DNA from: Vibrio sp. STUT-A11
GTDB taxonomy: Bacteria > Pseudomonadota > Gammaproteobacteria > Enterobacterales > Vibrionaceae
NCBI RefSeq assembly: GCF_026000435.1
Contig: NZ_AP026764.1
Location: 310,001 to 374,000 of the forward strand
DNA length: 64,000 nt
Direction: 5' to 3'
The position numbers and the translations under genes were made by a program. Positions within the stretch are counted from its first letter, which is position 1. Every line of letters starts with the position of its first letter. Of the stretch, positions 35,483-45,320 are shown piece by piece. The notes beneath the pieces were generated by a model. That model was given only the letters and a program-made list of their open reading frames with translations, did no database searches and was not told the origin of the DNA.

Positions 35483-36703
35483 ATGCAACATAACAGCCTC
35501 GTTGCCCGATACGCTCGTGGTAACCTCGTTCTCCAGATCCTTGTCGGTATTGTCTTTGGTGTTTTACTTGCAACAGTTTCACCAAGTCACGCTCAAAGTG
35601 CTGGAATGATTGGTAGCCTTTTTGTTGGAGCGCTTAAAGCGATTGCTCCAATACTAGTATTTATTTTGGTTGCAGCGTCTATCGCAAACCAAAAGAAAAA
35701 CCAACACACTTATATGCGTCCGATCGTTGTGCTTTATCTATTGGGCACATTCTTCGCAGCGCTATCTGCCGTGGTTCTAAGCTTCCTTTTCCCAACCACT
35801 TTAACGCTTGTAACCGGCGCCGAGGGTGCTACCCCACCACAAGGTATTGCAGAAGTTCTACACACATTACTATTTAAAGTGGTAGATAACCCAGTCAACG
35901 CGCTAGTAGAAGCAAACTACATCGGTATTCTTGCTTGGGGTGTTGGTCTTGGTCTAGCGCTACATCACGCTTCAGCAACGACTAAAGCGGTTTTCGAAGA
36001 TCTAAGCCACAGTGTGTCTCACATCGTACGCTTTATTATTCGTCTAGCGCCATTTGGTATCTTCGGCTTGGTTGCATCAACTTTTGCAACAACAGGTTTC
36101 AGCGCGCTAGCGAGCTACGCTCACCTACTAGCAGTACTGTTAGGTGCAATGTTTATCATCGCATTGGTAGTAAACCCAGCGATCGTTTACTTCAAAACCA
36201 AACAAAACCCATACCCATTGGTTTTCCAATGTCTGCGTGAAAGTGGTGTGACTGCATTCTTCACTCGTTCAAGTGCGGCAAACATCCCGGTGAACATGGC
36301 GTTGTGTGAGAAGCTAAAACTGGATGAAGACACTTACTCAGTTTCTATCCCTCTAGGCGCAACCATCAACATGGCAGGTGCTGCAATCACTATCACAACA
36401 CTAACCTTGGCTGCAGTTCACACTATGGGTATTGAAGTTGACCTATTAACAGCATTGCTTCTGAGTATCGTTGCAGCCGTTTCTGCATGTGGTGCTTCAG
36501 GTGTTGCAGGTGGTTCTCTACTCCTTATCCCTCTTGCTTGTGGCCTGTTCGGTATCTCGAATGACGTAGCAATGCAGGTGGTAGCGGTCGGCTTCATCAT
36601 CGGCGTTATTCAAGACTCAGCAGAAACTGCACTAAACAGCTCTACAGACGTTGTCTTCACTGCTGCAGTTTGCCGTTCAGAGCACCAAAAAGAACAGCAA
36701 TAA
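35483..36703 (+). CDS. sstT: Serine/threonine:Na+ symporter
   Basis: 406 aa (E. coli SstT 414). DAACS-family transporter for L-serine and L-threonine driven by Na+. Recognisable segments are the serine-rich FFTRSSAANIPVNMALC near residue 254-270 and the SIPLGATINMAGAAITI motif near 285-301, where glutamate carriers have NMDGT; the change to NMAGA is typical of SstT. The end has DSAETALNSSTDVVFTAAVC. AAGGAATGATGT-like SD (CAGGAATGATGT) before the ATG. Monocistronic, convergent with pdxY. Confidence 0.94.
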   Translation: MQHNSLVARYARGNLVLQILVGIVFGVLLATVSPSHAQSAGMIGSLFVGALKAIAPILVFILVAASIANQKKNQHTYMRPIVVLYLLGTFFAALSAVVLSFLFPTTLTLVTGAEGATPPQGIAEVLHTLLFKVVDNPVNALVEANYIGILAWGVGLGLALHHASATTKAVFEDLSHSVSHIVRFIIRLAPFGIFGLVASTFATTGFSALASYAHLLAVLLGAMFIIALVVNPAIVYFKTKQNPYPLVFQCLRESGVTAFFTRSSAANIPVNMALCEKLKLDEDTYSVSIPLGATINMAGAAITITTLTLAAVHTMGIEVDLLTALLLSIVAAVSACGASGVAGGSLLLIPLACGLFGISNDVAMQVVAVGFIIGVIQDSAETALNSSTDVVFTAAVCRSEHQKEQQ

Positions 36704-36728
36704 TCGAATTACGATTCAATAGACAAAT

Positions 36729-36760
36729 AAAATGGGGAGCCGATTGGCTCCCCATTTTTT
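36729..36760. terminator. Bidirectional terminator between sstT and pdxY
   Basis: TGGGGAGC/GCTCCCCA arms, 6-base loop, six T on the plus strand and AAAA on the other side giving T4 for pdxY. Confidence 0.88.
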
Positions 36761-36773
36761 ATATCAACTTCGA

Positions 36774-37643
36774 TTACGCCGTGGCTAAGGCTACTTCTTC
36801 AATTGGGAAGTGTTTAGCTGGCTCTACGAACTCTTGCTGAGCGGCGATAGTTTGTAACTCCCACTCGCCAGCATGATAAGTAGTGCTTAATACGCCATAG
36901 CAAGCGTCATGACAATGCTGGAAAGCTTGTTTCGGGCTCCAGCCCTTGAGCAGACCAGCAGTAAAAATCGCAGAGATAAGATCACCCACGCCAACAGGTT
37001 GTTTGGCAAATTCAAAATGCGGGCGTTTTGCCAGATAAATACCATTTGGGGTAGCGAGTAGCATGTTGAAGCTGCCGTTATCCAGACAGTAAAGGTGTTT
37101 GACCAACACCACTTTAGGACCTTTCGCTAACGCTTTCTGACAGGCGGAGATCGCATCATCTAACGTATAAATTTCCATTTCTGCAAATTGGCTGAGTTCG
37201 AACTGATTTGGCACGATCACATCCGCCATTGGCATCAGACGCGTTAACAGATTTTCAGCAATCCCCGGAGCAACGATACAGCCTTTGTCTGGCGCACCCA
37301 TCACTGGGTCGCATATATAAAGTGCGTCTGGATTGTTACTCTTCACTTGCGTGACCGTCTGTTCCACTGCAAGGCACTGCTCAGCACTGCCTTGGTAACC
37401 GGTTAATACCGCCTGACACTTTTCCAGTGCGCCAATATTACCCAAACCACGGACAAGTTCACTGATGTCATCTGCAGAGAAAGCTCGCCCAGTCCAACCC
37501 TCTTGATATTGGGTATGGTTAGAAAATTGCACGGTATGAATAGGCCATACTTCAAAACCCATGCGCTGCATTGGGAAAACAGCACTGCTGTTACCAGCAT
37601 GACCAAAAGAAACATGAGATTGTATTGAGAGGATACCTTGCAT
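36774..37643 (-). CDS. pdxY: Pyridoxamine/pyridoxal kinase
   Basis: 289 aa (E. coli PdxY 287). Ribokinase-fold enzyme that phosphorylates pyridoxal in the vitamin B6 salvage pathway. N-terminal SIQSHVSFGHAGNSSAVFPMQRMG (residues 6-29) binds pyridoxal; YICDPVMG is near 115-122; the catalytic aspartate is in PVGVGDLISAIFTAGLL near 217-233. The GVGDL catalytic loop has the usual GxGD. Monocistronic, ATG at 37643 preceded by AAGAGGACAGGTATC. Relevant because MalP needs PLP, but no direct link is implied. Confidence 0.94.
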   Translation of the reverse strand: MQGILSIQSHVSFGHAGNSSAVFPMQRMGFEVWPIHTVQFSNHTQYQEGWTGRAFSADDISELVRGLGNIGALEKCQAVLTGYQGSAEQCLAVEQTVTQVKSNNPDALYICDPVMGAPDKGCIVAPGIAENLLTRLMPMADVIVPNQFELSQFAEMEIYTLDDAISACQKALAKGPKVVLVKHLYCLDNGSFNMLLATPNGIYLAKRPHFEFAKQPVGVGDLISAIFTAGLLKGWSPKQAFQHCHDACYGVLSTTYHAGEWELQTIAAQQEFVEPAKHFPIEEVALATA

Positions 37644-37833
37644 GATACCTGTCCTCTTATTTTTGTTATCGATAATGCAAAGAATGCGGCAAGCGCCAGT
37701 TTGCGAAACCGCTAGTGTATCCGACTAACAAAAATTGTTTAACTCAATTCTTAACCACGCCACCAGAGTTAGCGGTATCGCTGATTTTCAACATGCTGTA
37801 CTTGCTTTCTATGGATAGCACAACGCAAAACGG

Positions 37834-37858
37834 AAGCCTCACTTCACGCGTGAGGCTT
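37834..37858 (-). terminator. Hairpin downstream of the Sel1-repeat gene
   Basis: AAGCCTCAC/GTGAGGCTT, 7-base loop, nine bases past the stop; weak T-tract on the minus strand. Confidence 0.5.
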
Positions 37859-37866
37859 ATTCAGCA

Positions 37867-39060
37867 TTATGGCTGGAGGAAGTTCTGGGTAAAGTCGAGC
37901 ACGTCTTTGGAAGGCTGAGAAGAGTTCGATGGTTTTAATTTAGGTTCCACCTCACCTGTTATTAAATCAGACTGAAAGTGAGGAGCACATCCTTCTTTCT
38001 GCAGGCCTTGTTCTAAATGATGCTCATCGGCTAGTACACCCGCCACCTCATCTTCATCGGGGAAGTACGCCTCACGTTTATACACTTTGTTCAGCGCACG
38101 AATGATGGCGTGCTTTTTCACCATGCCCGATGTCAGCTTTCGTTGTAGTGGCTTGGCAACGGCCTGTAACCCAACCACCACATCAACACCGATATTAGCC
38201 GCAACTTTATCCCGCAAGGTTCGTGCAGGTTCATAACCCATACTGGCAGCAAGAAACAGCCAGATATACGCAATGGCGTCACCAGTTTTACTCGAATCTT
38301 TCCAAGCATCTCCAGCATAGTACATCGCTTCAGCACTGCCGAGCTCTGCTGCCCTTTCCAGCCAATAACGGCCTTTTAGCATGTTTTTCTCGGTGCCCGT
38401 GCCATTAACATAACACAAGCCAAGCTGGATTTTTCCTGCGGCACTACCTTTATCCGCTGCTTTCATGAACCAATAGAGGGCATCGGCACTATGACCCGAT
38501 GTATTTTCCGGGGATAACTGCCACTCCCCCATATAAAGCATCGCCTCTACACAGCCCTTGGCAGCCGCTTCTTCAATCAATTCATGTCCTTTGGCGACGT
38601 TTTGTTCTACACCCCGACCAAATACCAAAGCTTTTCCGGTGACAAATTTCGCTTCTATATCACCTTCCACACCCGAGATAGCAGTACGCCAAAAGTTTGC
38701 CTGCTCCTTCAAAATCACATCTTCACGTATGCGTTCACTGAGGCGAACGATGCCGTACATGCCAGTGATGTTGTCCAGCTTTGCGGCTTTATCGTACCAA
38801 TACAACGCTTGCTTGAGATTGTTTCTTTCTGCTTCTTTGGCCAGAAATAAAATTGTCGGAATATGCCCCGTCTCCGCCTTAAACTCTCGCTCTTTAAGCT
38901 CTTGCTCACGGGCTTTTTGCATTGCCTTTCGGTATACGGCCTCACGAGCTTTCCGCTCAATCTCCAGACGTTGCTTTCGCATCGACAACGAGATCATCCA
39001 TACAAATATAAGGACGAGTGAAAGGCCAGTTGCCGCGATGGCAATGCCCATACTACTCAT
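37867..39060 (-). CDS. Sel1-like (TPR) repeat protein with N-terminal membrane anchor
   Basis: 397 aa from the ATG at 39060 (AGAGGCAGTTT before it); the frame open to 39096 is probably not used. One N-terminal membrane helix (residues about 4-24) is followed by a very charged coiled-coil (RKQRLEIERKAREAVYRKAMQKAREQELKERE region, about 25-60). Residues about 75-300 form Sel1 repeats, with units like AAAKGCVEAMLYMGEW, AADKGSAAGKIQLGLCYVNGTG and AAELGSAEAMYYAGDAW. The C-terminal 100 residues are unassigned. Likely a protein-interaction scaffold at the inner membrane. Partner unknown. Confidence 0.82.
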   Translation of the reverse strand: MSSMGIAIAATGLSLVLIFVWMISLSMRKQRLEIERKAREAVYRKAMQKAREQELKEREFKAETGHIPTILFLAKEAERNNLKQALYWYDKAAKLDNITGMYGIVRLSERIREDVILKEQANFWRTAISGVEGDIEAKFVTGKALVFGRGVEQNVAKGHELIEEAAAKGCVEAMLYMGEWQLSPENTSGHSADALYWFMKAADKGSAAGKIQLGLCYVNGTGTEKNMLKGRYWLERAAELGSAEAMYYAGDAWKDSSKTGDAIAYIWLFLAASMGYEPARTLRDKVAANIGVDVVVGLQAVAKPLQRKLTSGMVKKHAIIRALNKVYKREAYFPDEDEVAGVLADEHHLEQGLQKEGCAPHFQSDLITGEVEPKLKPSNSSQPSKDVLDFTQNFLQP

Positions 39061-39593
39061 AAACTGCCTCTTGTTATCCACGATATAAATTGACACTTCC
39101 CTAAGGGAAACATTTATGCCAGATTAGTTTCGGCGCTTGGGCTTTATATCGGCAACTTAATCAAAATCTAAAGCTTAGAAGCAGAGATAGCGTCGTTTAA
39201 TCTAAAACACACCATACTTATTTTCTTTAGCGAATTATCAACCTGTTTTTTATAGAAGGCAGTCACGCTTTTGGGGCTGAGACATTCTCCTCCCCTGTCA
39301 TCCCCCCTTCCTACTCCTATCAAAATTAACATTTTGAGTGTGTGTCACGCCTCTCACTATGCGTCCATTTTATTAGTTAATTTGTGAACCAAATCTACTG
39401 TGTAAGAAAATTTTCATTTGTAAAAAACTAAACAGCCCGCTCTCACATTTTGCTGATGAGTCAGTGTATTAGCATTTCTTCGAACATTTCCTTTCGGCAT
39501 TTTTACCATATTAGGACGTATTGATCTTCTCGCTTTTTGAACCGACAAGTTGACGCGTTCTTTATATCATTCAATAACAATGGATTTGTAAAC
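39061..39593. promoter_or_regulatory. Control region upstream of pullulanase
   Basis: 533 bases without a gene. It contains a tight cluster of MalT-like boxes at 39273-39305 (separate entry). A partial CRP-like half site (TGTGA) occurs at about 39379-39397. The rest is AT-rich. Confidence 0.5.
39273..39305. promoter_or_regulatory. Cluster of three MalT-like boxes upstream of pulA
   Basis: GGGGCTGAGA on the plus strand (39273-39282), and on the minus strand GGGGAGGAGA (39286-39295) and GGGGATGACA (39296-39305), compared with the enterobacterial MalT consensus GGGGAKGAGG (8, 9 and 7-8 matches). They lie about 290-320 bases before the pulA start. Confidence 0.6.
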
Positions 39594-42500
39594 GTGGACA
39601 AAAAAACATTTAAATTATCTATGATAGCCAGAACCGTACTGCCTTTGATCTCCGTCGCGGTGATCAGCGGTTGTGGCAGTGACAGCACCGACGACAATAC
39701 CACCAGCCCGAGTTCAGGCCTGTACCCTGCGGGAGAGAATGAAGTTGTTGTTTACTATAAACGTGATGTTGCCTCAGCATCGTCTGCAAGCGACTACGAT
39801 GGCTGGGGTCTCCACCTATGGAATGGTGAAGGCTGTACCAGTACAGATTTAGATGCTATGGGCATTACAAGCAACGGTACGGACTGGGCATCGCCACGCG
39901 AATATGACGGTATCAGCGAAACCTACGGTGCGTACTACGTTCTTAAAGTCGACCCTGACGCGTCTGATCCATACGAATGTATGAACTTCATCTTACACAA
40001 TGGCGACGACAAGGCCTTCGGCAGCTCAAACTCGAAAGTTGAGCTGACTAAGATTGGCGAATCTAAAGGGGTATTTGGCTTCCATGGCAGTAGTGAGCTG
40101 TTCTACGAACCAATCGAAGAGCGCCCTGTCGATGTTGACGGTCAAAAAGCACATTGGTTAGATGCAACCACAATTGCGTGGGAAGCAGCCGCAAACGCTG
40201 ACTCAATGAAGCTTTACTACAGCCTGACAAACGACATCCAAATGGATGAAGACAAGCAAGTCACTGGCGGTACAGCGGTAGAACTAAGCAAAGCAGGAGA
40301 GCTGTCGGACAATCTGAAATCTCGCTTCCGTCACCTGTCTAGCCTGCAAGCGGCAGGTATCGATGTGGATGACGCAACACTGCGTACCATTCTGAAATCG
40401 CAGATCGTGATGGTGGCTTACAACGCCGATGGTGATGTTATTTCAGCGACTGAAGTGCAAAAGCCAGGCGTATTGGATGCGGTATTCGCTGATGCCGATG
40501 CGGGTAACGCGATCGGTCAGAAACTGGGCGCGATTGTTGAAGGCGGCGCTGCAACCTTTAAACTTTGGGCGCCTACGGCTCAAGACGTTTCTCTGATTAT
40601 CTACGATGAGAATCTACAAGAAGAAGCAACAGTGGCGATGAGTGAAGATAGCGTCACTGGTATTTGGGTTTCTGAACCACAAAGCAACGTGGTGAATAAA
40701 TTCTACCGCTACCAAGTGAAGGTTTACCATCCAACAACAGGCGTTGTGGAAACACGTATGGTCACTGACCCATACTCATTAAGCTTGTCGCTAAACTCGC
40801 TTTACTCACAAGTTGTCGATCTAAACGACGCTAGCTTAATGCCACAAGACTGGAACAATTACGACCGTCCAACCGTTGAAAAAGACGAAGATCACGTATT
40901 GTACGAATCACATTTGCGTGATTTCAGTTTCAATGACAGCCAAGGCACATCAGCATATAACGGTAAATACTTAGCGCTAACGGAGCCTGAACGTGAGTCT
41001 GTTTCTCACCTGCAAGCACTGAAAGATGCGGGTTTAACAACGCTACACATTCTACCTGCATTTGATATCGCTACTGTCGATGAGAACGTAGAGAGCCGCG
41101 TCGATATCAACGACACGGTTGGCAAACTGTGTGGTATTAAACCAGACGCTTCGGTTTGTGAATCAGAAGATGATGCAAAAATTATTGAAGATGTACTCAA
41201 CGATTACGATCCTTCAACCGATTCAGCACAGGCATTGATGAACGATCTGCGCGCTCTGGACAGCTTCAACTGGGGTTACGACCCATTCCATTACACCGTC
41301 CCAGAAGGCAGCTACGCAACGGACCCTAATGGTACCCAGCGTATTCTTGAATTCCGTGAGATGGTTCAGGCGACACATAAGATGGATCTGAAGCTAGTGA
41401 TGGACGTGGTTTACAACCATACCAACGCATCTGGCATCAATGACAAATCCGTGCTGGATAAAATCGTTCCGGGATACTACCACCGTCTAAACGTCAATAC
41501 TGGTGGCGTAGAAAACTCAACCTGTTGTGACAACACTGCGACTGAAAACCTGATGATGGGCAAACTGATGGTTGACTCACTCAAGGTTTGGGCAGAAGAC
41601 TATAAAGTCGATGGTTTCCGCTTTGACTTGATGGGCCACCAGCCAAAAGATGTGATGGTTTATGCATTAGAGCAAATCCGTCAGATTGACCCAAATACAC
41701 TATTCTACGGCGAAGGTTGGGACTTTGGTGAAGTGGCGAACGACGCACGCTTTGATCAAGCGACTCAGCTGAACATGGCTGGCACAGAGATTGGTACCTT
41801 CTCAGACCGTCTACGTGACGCCGTTCGTGGTGGCGGTCCTTTCGATGGTGGTGTCGATTCCGATGGTAGCCACTCGCTACGCTACAATCAGGGCTTTGGT
41901 AACGCTGCATACGCAAATGAAGAGACTAAAACAGGTTCGGACTCAGTGAATGGCCGTCTGCACAACCAAGATATCGTTCGTTTGGGTATGGCTGGTAACT
42001 TGGCGGATTATGTACTTCTCGATTACACCGGTGAGACCAAGCTTGGTAAGAATGTCGATTACAACGGCGCTCCTGCTGGTTACACTAAGATGCCTTCAGA
42101 GAACATCTCTTACGTTTCGAAGCACGACAACCAAACACTTTGGGATAACAACGCCTACAAAATCGCAACGGGTACCAGCTCTGCTGATCGTGCTCGCATG
42201 CAAAGCGTTTCTCTTTCAACCGTAATGCTAGGTCAGGGTATTCCGTTCATTCACATGGGTTCAGAACTACTCCGTTCGAAATCGATGCAGCGCGACTCTT
42301 ACGATTCTGGCGACTGGTTCAACCGTGTATTCTTTGACGGTAGCGACAACAACTGGAACGTGGGTCTGCCTCGCGAGGATAAAGATGGCGATAACTGGGA
42401 TCTCATCAAAACGATCATCGCTGACAGCACGGCTATGCCTGATACAAATGATATTGAGTTGACTAAACAGCAATTCCTAGAGCTACTCAAAATCCGTAGT

Positions 42501-43580
42501 TCAAGCGAATTGTTCCGTCTGGATACTGCTCAAGAAGTGATGAACCGTGTTGACTTCCGTAACGTTGGGCAAGATCAAGTTGCTGGCCTGATTGTTATGT
42601 CGATTGATGATGGTGTATCTGCCGGTCAAGATCTGGATCCAGTAAACGACGCGATTGTAGCGGTGATTAACTCATCGTCTGAAGAACAATCTTTTACTGT
42701 AGCGGGCGCGAGTGGTTTTGAACTTCACACGATTCAGCAAAACTCTGCTGATGGTACCGTGAAAGGTGCACGCTTCGCACAAGAAACCTTCACAGTACCA
42801 GCACTAACAACAGCAGTATTTGTACAGCCTCAAGGTACTACCCAAGGCGAAGGCCTACCTGTGAATACGTCAAACAAAGACGTATCAAGCATTCCTCCTT
42901 TCGGTGACACCGTGGTGTATGTGAAAGGCACAATGAACGGCTGGGCAGACAGTTCAGACTGGGCAATGACCTTCATTGGTAACGGTATGTACTCTGTCAC
43001 TGGCGTATTAGAAGCAGGCGACCATGAGTTTAAGTTTGCCGATGCTGGTTGGTCAAATCCAAATATTGGTTGTGACGCAGCAGATCAGGCAGATGACTCT
43101 CTTGATCTGGGAACTGAGGAGAACTGTACACTGACGGTAGCTGAAACGGGTAAATACAACTTCATTCTTAACGCACTTAACGTTCAAGATGAAAGCGTAG
43201 AAAAACCTGTCGTTTCGGTAACCAAGTCAGCAGATGCACCAACGTTTGGGGAAACAGCACTTTACCTACGCGGTGATGTCACAGATGCGAACTGGGGAGC
43301 AATTGAAAGCGCGAAGTTCAGCTATGTTGCAAACGATGTGTACTCATTAGATATTGACCTGACTGCAGGCACATTCGACATGAAGGTTGCCAGCTCAGAT
43401 TGGGCTGACGCCACTAACTTCGGAGGCCAGGGGGCAATTGAATTCGGTACTCCATTTACTATGGAAGCGGGCGGAGCAAGCGGTAACATTAGTATTACGG
43501 TACCAGCAGACGCAAGCTACAACTTCCACTTCAATGCCGCTGATACAGCAGCACCAATCGTAACGGTCACTCAAAACTAA
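39594..43580 (+). CDS. pulA: Pullulanase lipoprotein
   Basis: 1328 aa if started at the GTG at 39594 (alternatives: ATG at 39621 or an upstream start in a frame open to 39537). The leader ends in a lipobox VISGC, C27, so it is a lipoprotein, probably exported to the cell surface by type II secretion as in Klebsiella. Order of parts: CBM41-like module (VVVYYKRDVASASSASDYDGW), N2 region, CBM48 (FKLWAPTAQDVSLIIYD), GH13 barrel with D678 (VDGFRFDLMGHQ), E707 (YGEGWDFGE) and D845 (SKHDNQTLW), then two tandem C-terminal modules from about residue 1105 (VVYVKGTMNGWAD..., LYLRGDVTDANWG...). Hydrolyses alpha-1,6 bonds in pullulan and starch. Confidence 0.94.
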   Translation: MDKKTFKLSMIARTVLPLISVAVISGCGSDSTDDNTTSPSSGLYPAGENEVVVYYKRDVASASSASDYDGWGLHLWNGEGCTSTDLDAMGITSNGTDWASPREYDGISETYGAYYVLKVDPDASDPYECMNFILHNGDDKAFGSSNSKVELTKIGESKGVFGFHGSSELFYEPIEERPVDVDGQKAHWLDATTIAWEAAANADSMKLYYSLTNDIQMDEDKQVTGGTAVELSKAGELSDNLKSRFRHLSSLQAAGIDVDDATLRTILKSQIVMVAYNADGDVISATEVQKPGVLDAVFADADAGNAIGQKLGAIVEGGAATFKLWAPTAQDVSLIIYDENLQEEATVAMSEDSVTGIWVSEPQSNVVNKFYRYQVKVYHPTTGVVETRMVTDPYSLSLSLNSLYSQVVDLNDASLMPQDWNNYDRPTVEKDEDHVLYESHLRDFSFNDSQGTSAYNGKYLALTEPERESVSHLQALKDAGLTTLHILPAFDIATVDENVESRVDINDTVGKLCGIKPDASVCESEDDAKIIEDVLNDYDPSTDSAQALMNDLRALDSFNWGYDPFHYTVPEGSYATDPNGTQRILEFREMVQATHKMDLKLVMDVVYNHTNASGINDKSVLDKIVPGYYHRLNVNTGGVENSTCCDNTATENLMMGKLMVDSLKVWAEDYKVDGFRFDLMGHQPKDVMVYALEQIRQIDPNTLFYGEGWDFGEVANDARFDQATQLNMAGTEIGTFSDRLRDAVRGGGPFDGGVDSDGSHSLRYNQGFGNAAYANEETKTGSDSVNGRLHNQDIVRLGMAGNLADYVLLDYTGETKLGKNVDYNGAPAGYTKMPSENISYVSKHDNQTLWDNNAYKIATGTSSADRARMQSVSLSTVMLGQGIPFIHMGSELLRSKSMQRDSYDSGDWFNRVFFDGSDNNWNVGLPREDKDGDNWDLIKTIIADSTAMPDTNDIELTKQQFLELLKIRSSSELFRLDTAQEVMNRVDFRNVGQDQVAGLIVMSIDDGVSAGQDLDPVNDAIVAVINSSSEEQSFTVAGASGFELHTIQQNSADGTVKGARFAQETFTVPALTTAVFVQPQGTTQGEGLPVNTSNKDVSSIPPFGDTVVYVKGTMNGWADSSDWAMTFIGNGMYSVTGVLEAGDHEFKFADAGWSNPNIGCDAADQADDSLDLGTEENCTLTVAETGKYNFILNALNVQDESVEKPVVSVTKSADAPTFGETALYLRGDVTDANWGAIESAKFSYVANDVYSLDIDLTAGTFDMKVASSDWADATNFGGQGAIEFGTPFTMEAGGASGNISITVPADASYNFHFNAADTAAPIVTVTQN

Positions 43581-43596
43581 TTGATTCAACGATACC

Positions 43597-43628
43597 AAAG
43601 GGGGAAGCTATCGCTTCCCCCCTTTTTT
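43597..43628. terminator. Terminator between convergent pulA and amylase genes
   Basis: GGGGGAAGC/GCTTCCCCC, 4-base loop, T-run on the plus strand; 20 bases after the pulA stop and just before the convergent amylase stop. Confidence 0.88.
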
Positions 43629-43633
43629 AACTT

Positions 43634-45229
43634 CTACAGGCTTATTGCAAAAAAGCGCGCTTGTAAAGGCGACATCGGGATTAAATACTGGCCATTGCTT
43701 GACGTGATCGTCTCGTTGGTTAACAGATCCACCAGAACACCATTACTCCCTACCGATTCCTCACTGAGTATTACCGTTCTGGCACTCTCCAGCGTATTTA
43801 ACGTAAACAATACCTGATCGGTATCAGATGTCTTGAGGTCGACATAACTGCCGTTGCTCGACAACAGGTTAGTACGTGAACCTTCATATAACGCAGGGTG
43901 CGCAGCGCGCATTGTCATCAGAGATTGAACATAACTTTTAAGGTCAGCCTGATTAGCATCTAAAGTTGCGGTAATCCCTTCTATTTTTGCGCTGCTTCTG
44001 GCGACATGGTCATCACACAATCCAGCCAAAGCACACGTATTGATGTCTTCTTTTGCAGCAAAACCATCGACTTGATCGCCAATTTCGTCTCCGTAATACA
44101 AGGTGATCGGTCCCGAGTAAGCCGCCTGGAAAGCAAATGCTGCTTTATGGCGTAACCAATATTCTGCATCGTTCACATCTGCAATCCCACCCCGCTGCAA
44201 TAGATCACCAAAACGCACTAAATCATGGTTGCCTATCATTAAGTTAGGTTGTGCATGACTTGGGTACTGTTGATGAGTAAAGTAACCATTATCCAGCCAG
44301 TCAACCCCTCTGCCGCCCACACCACTCTCATTTACGGCTAACGTTTCGACAATACGGTAACGCATCGGAAAATCAAAAGCAGAACACAAGGCAGGAGCAC
44401 TTTCTGTGCCATAGGCTTCATCTGCTATGTCTGACTCCCCTTTCCAGATTTCCGCCACCATGTAGCCAAGAGGGTTCACCTGTTCACCGTCACTATTGGT
44501 GTATGTCACATTTTGCGAGGCTTGATCCACCGCTTTACGCAGTTGTGTCCAGGCGTCGGTCGGGACCTGATACGCCTGATCTAAACGCCATCCGTCTATC
44601 TTGATCTCGTTGATCCAATAAGTCGCCACTTCTTTATAGAATTCTAGGCTCTGTGGATAATCAACGGGGTTATTTGATCCTGATGGTAGCAAGCCCGATG
44701 GAGAAGGTTTAATTAATCCCGCTTTGTGGTGACCAAACACACCATCAAAAAAGACATACAAGCCTCGCCTGTGTGCTTCTTTCACCAGCGTTCTCGCGGT
44801 TTCTAAATCACCAAAGTGTGGATCTATCGTAAAGTAATCCGTCGCATAATACCCCGTGGCATCCAAACGATCAGCCCAGTCATCTTGTCCCTCAATCGCT
44901 TCAGACTCAAAAATAGGCGTTAGCCAAATTGCATTCATCCCTAAGCTTTGGATGTAATCGAGTGAATCAATAATACCTTGCAGGTCACCATTGTGATGAC
45001 TGGTGCCATATCCCGTGGAATAACCAATACTCGTATCACCATCGACAAAGCTTTCAACCATGATCTGATAAGTCCGAAGCTGATTACTTTGCTCCAATAC
45101 ATTTGTCTGGCAAGCATAGTTACGGACTTCGGGTAACGTTGTTCCGTTATCACCATCAGATGAGTTACAGCCCGATAGAGCGCCTGTTACGGCTAAGGCC
45201 AGTAAAGAGCGATATAGTCGTTTATTCAC
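43634..45229 (-). CDS. Alpha-amylase lipoprotein (GH13)
   Basis: 531 aa from the GTG at 45229, which has GGGAG seven bases upstream; an ATG at 45262 would lie inside the preceding terminator hairpin. The leader MNKRLYRSLLALAVTGALSGC has a lipobox LSGC, so it is a lipoprotein at the membrane or cell surface. GH13 catalytic residues are present: nucleophile in KIDGWRLDQAYQVP, acid in MVAEIWKGES, third aspartate in MIGNHDLVRFGD. It would cut alpha-1,4-glucans beside PulA. Convergent with pulA and downstream of the module lipoprotein gene. Confidence 0.9.
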   Translation of the reverse strand: MNKRLYRSLLALAVTGALSGCNSSDGDNGTTLPEVRNYACQTNVLEQSNQLRTYQIMVESFVDGDTSIGYSTGYGTSHHNGDLQGIIDSLDYIQSLGMNAIWLTPIFESEAIEGQDDWADRLDATGYYATDYFTIDPHFGDLETARTLVKEAHRRGLYVFFDGVFGHHKAGLIKPSPSGLLPSGSNNPVDYPQSLEFYKEVATYWINEIKIDGWRLDQAYQVPTDAWTQLRKAVDQASQNVTYTNSDGEQVNPLGYMVAEIWKGESDIADEAYGTESAPALCSAFDFPMRYRIVETLAVNESGVGGRGVDWLDNGYFTHQQYPSHAQPNLMIGNHDLVRFGDLLQRGGIADVNDAEYWLRHKAAFAFQAAYSGPITLYYGDEIGDQVDGFAAKEDINTCALAGLCDDHVARSSAKIEGITATLDANQADLKSYVQSLMTMRAAHPALYEGSRTNLLSSNGSYVDLKTSDTDQVLFTLNTLESARTVILSEESVGSNGVLVDLLTNETITSSNGQYLIPMSPLQARFFAISL

Positions 45230-45241
45230 GTATAATCTCCC

Positions 45242-45284
45242 AAAAAAAATTAGCCCCAGCATTTTTCACATGCAGGGGCTAATT
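45242..45284 (-). terminator. Terminator/attenuator between the module lipoprotein and amylase genes
   Basis: AATTAGCCCC-T-GCA pairs with TGC-T-GGGGCTAATT on the minus strand and is followed by eight T. The T-run abuts the amylase SD (GGGAG, 45241-45237), so full termination would block amylase unless it has its own promoter; readthrough may set the ratio of the two products. Confidence 0.75.
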
Positions 45285-45320
45285 AAATAAAAATCAAAAT
45301 TAAACTAACTTAATAGAATA

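Noticed and set aside
38558..39088. 176-aa ORF opposite the Sel1-repeat gene
   Set aside because: Serine/arginine-rich low-complexity shadow; the Sel1 frame carries clear repeats and a SD.
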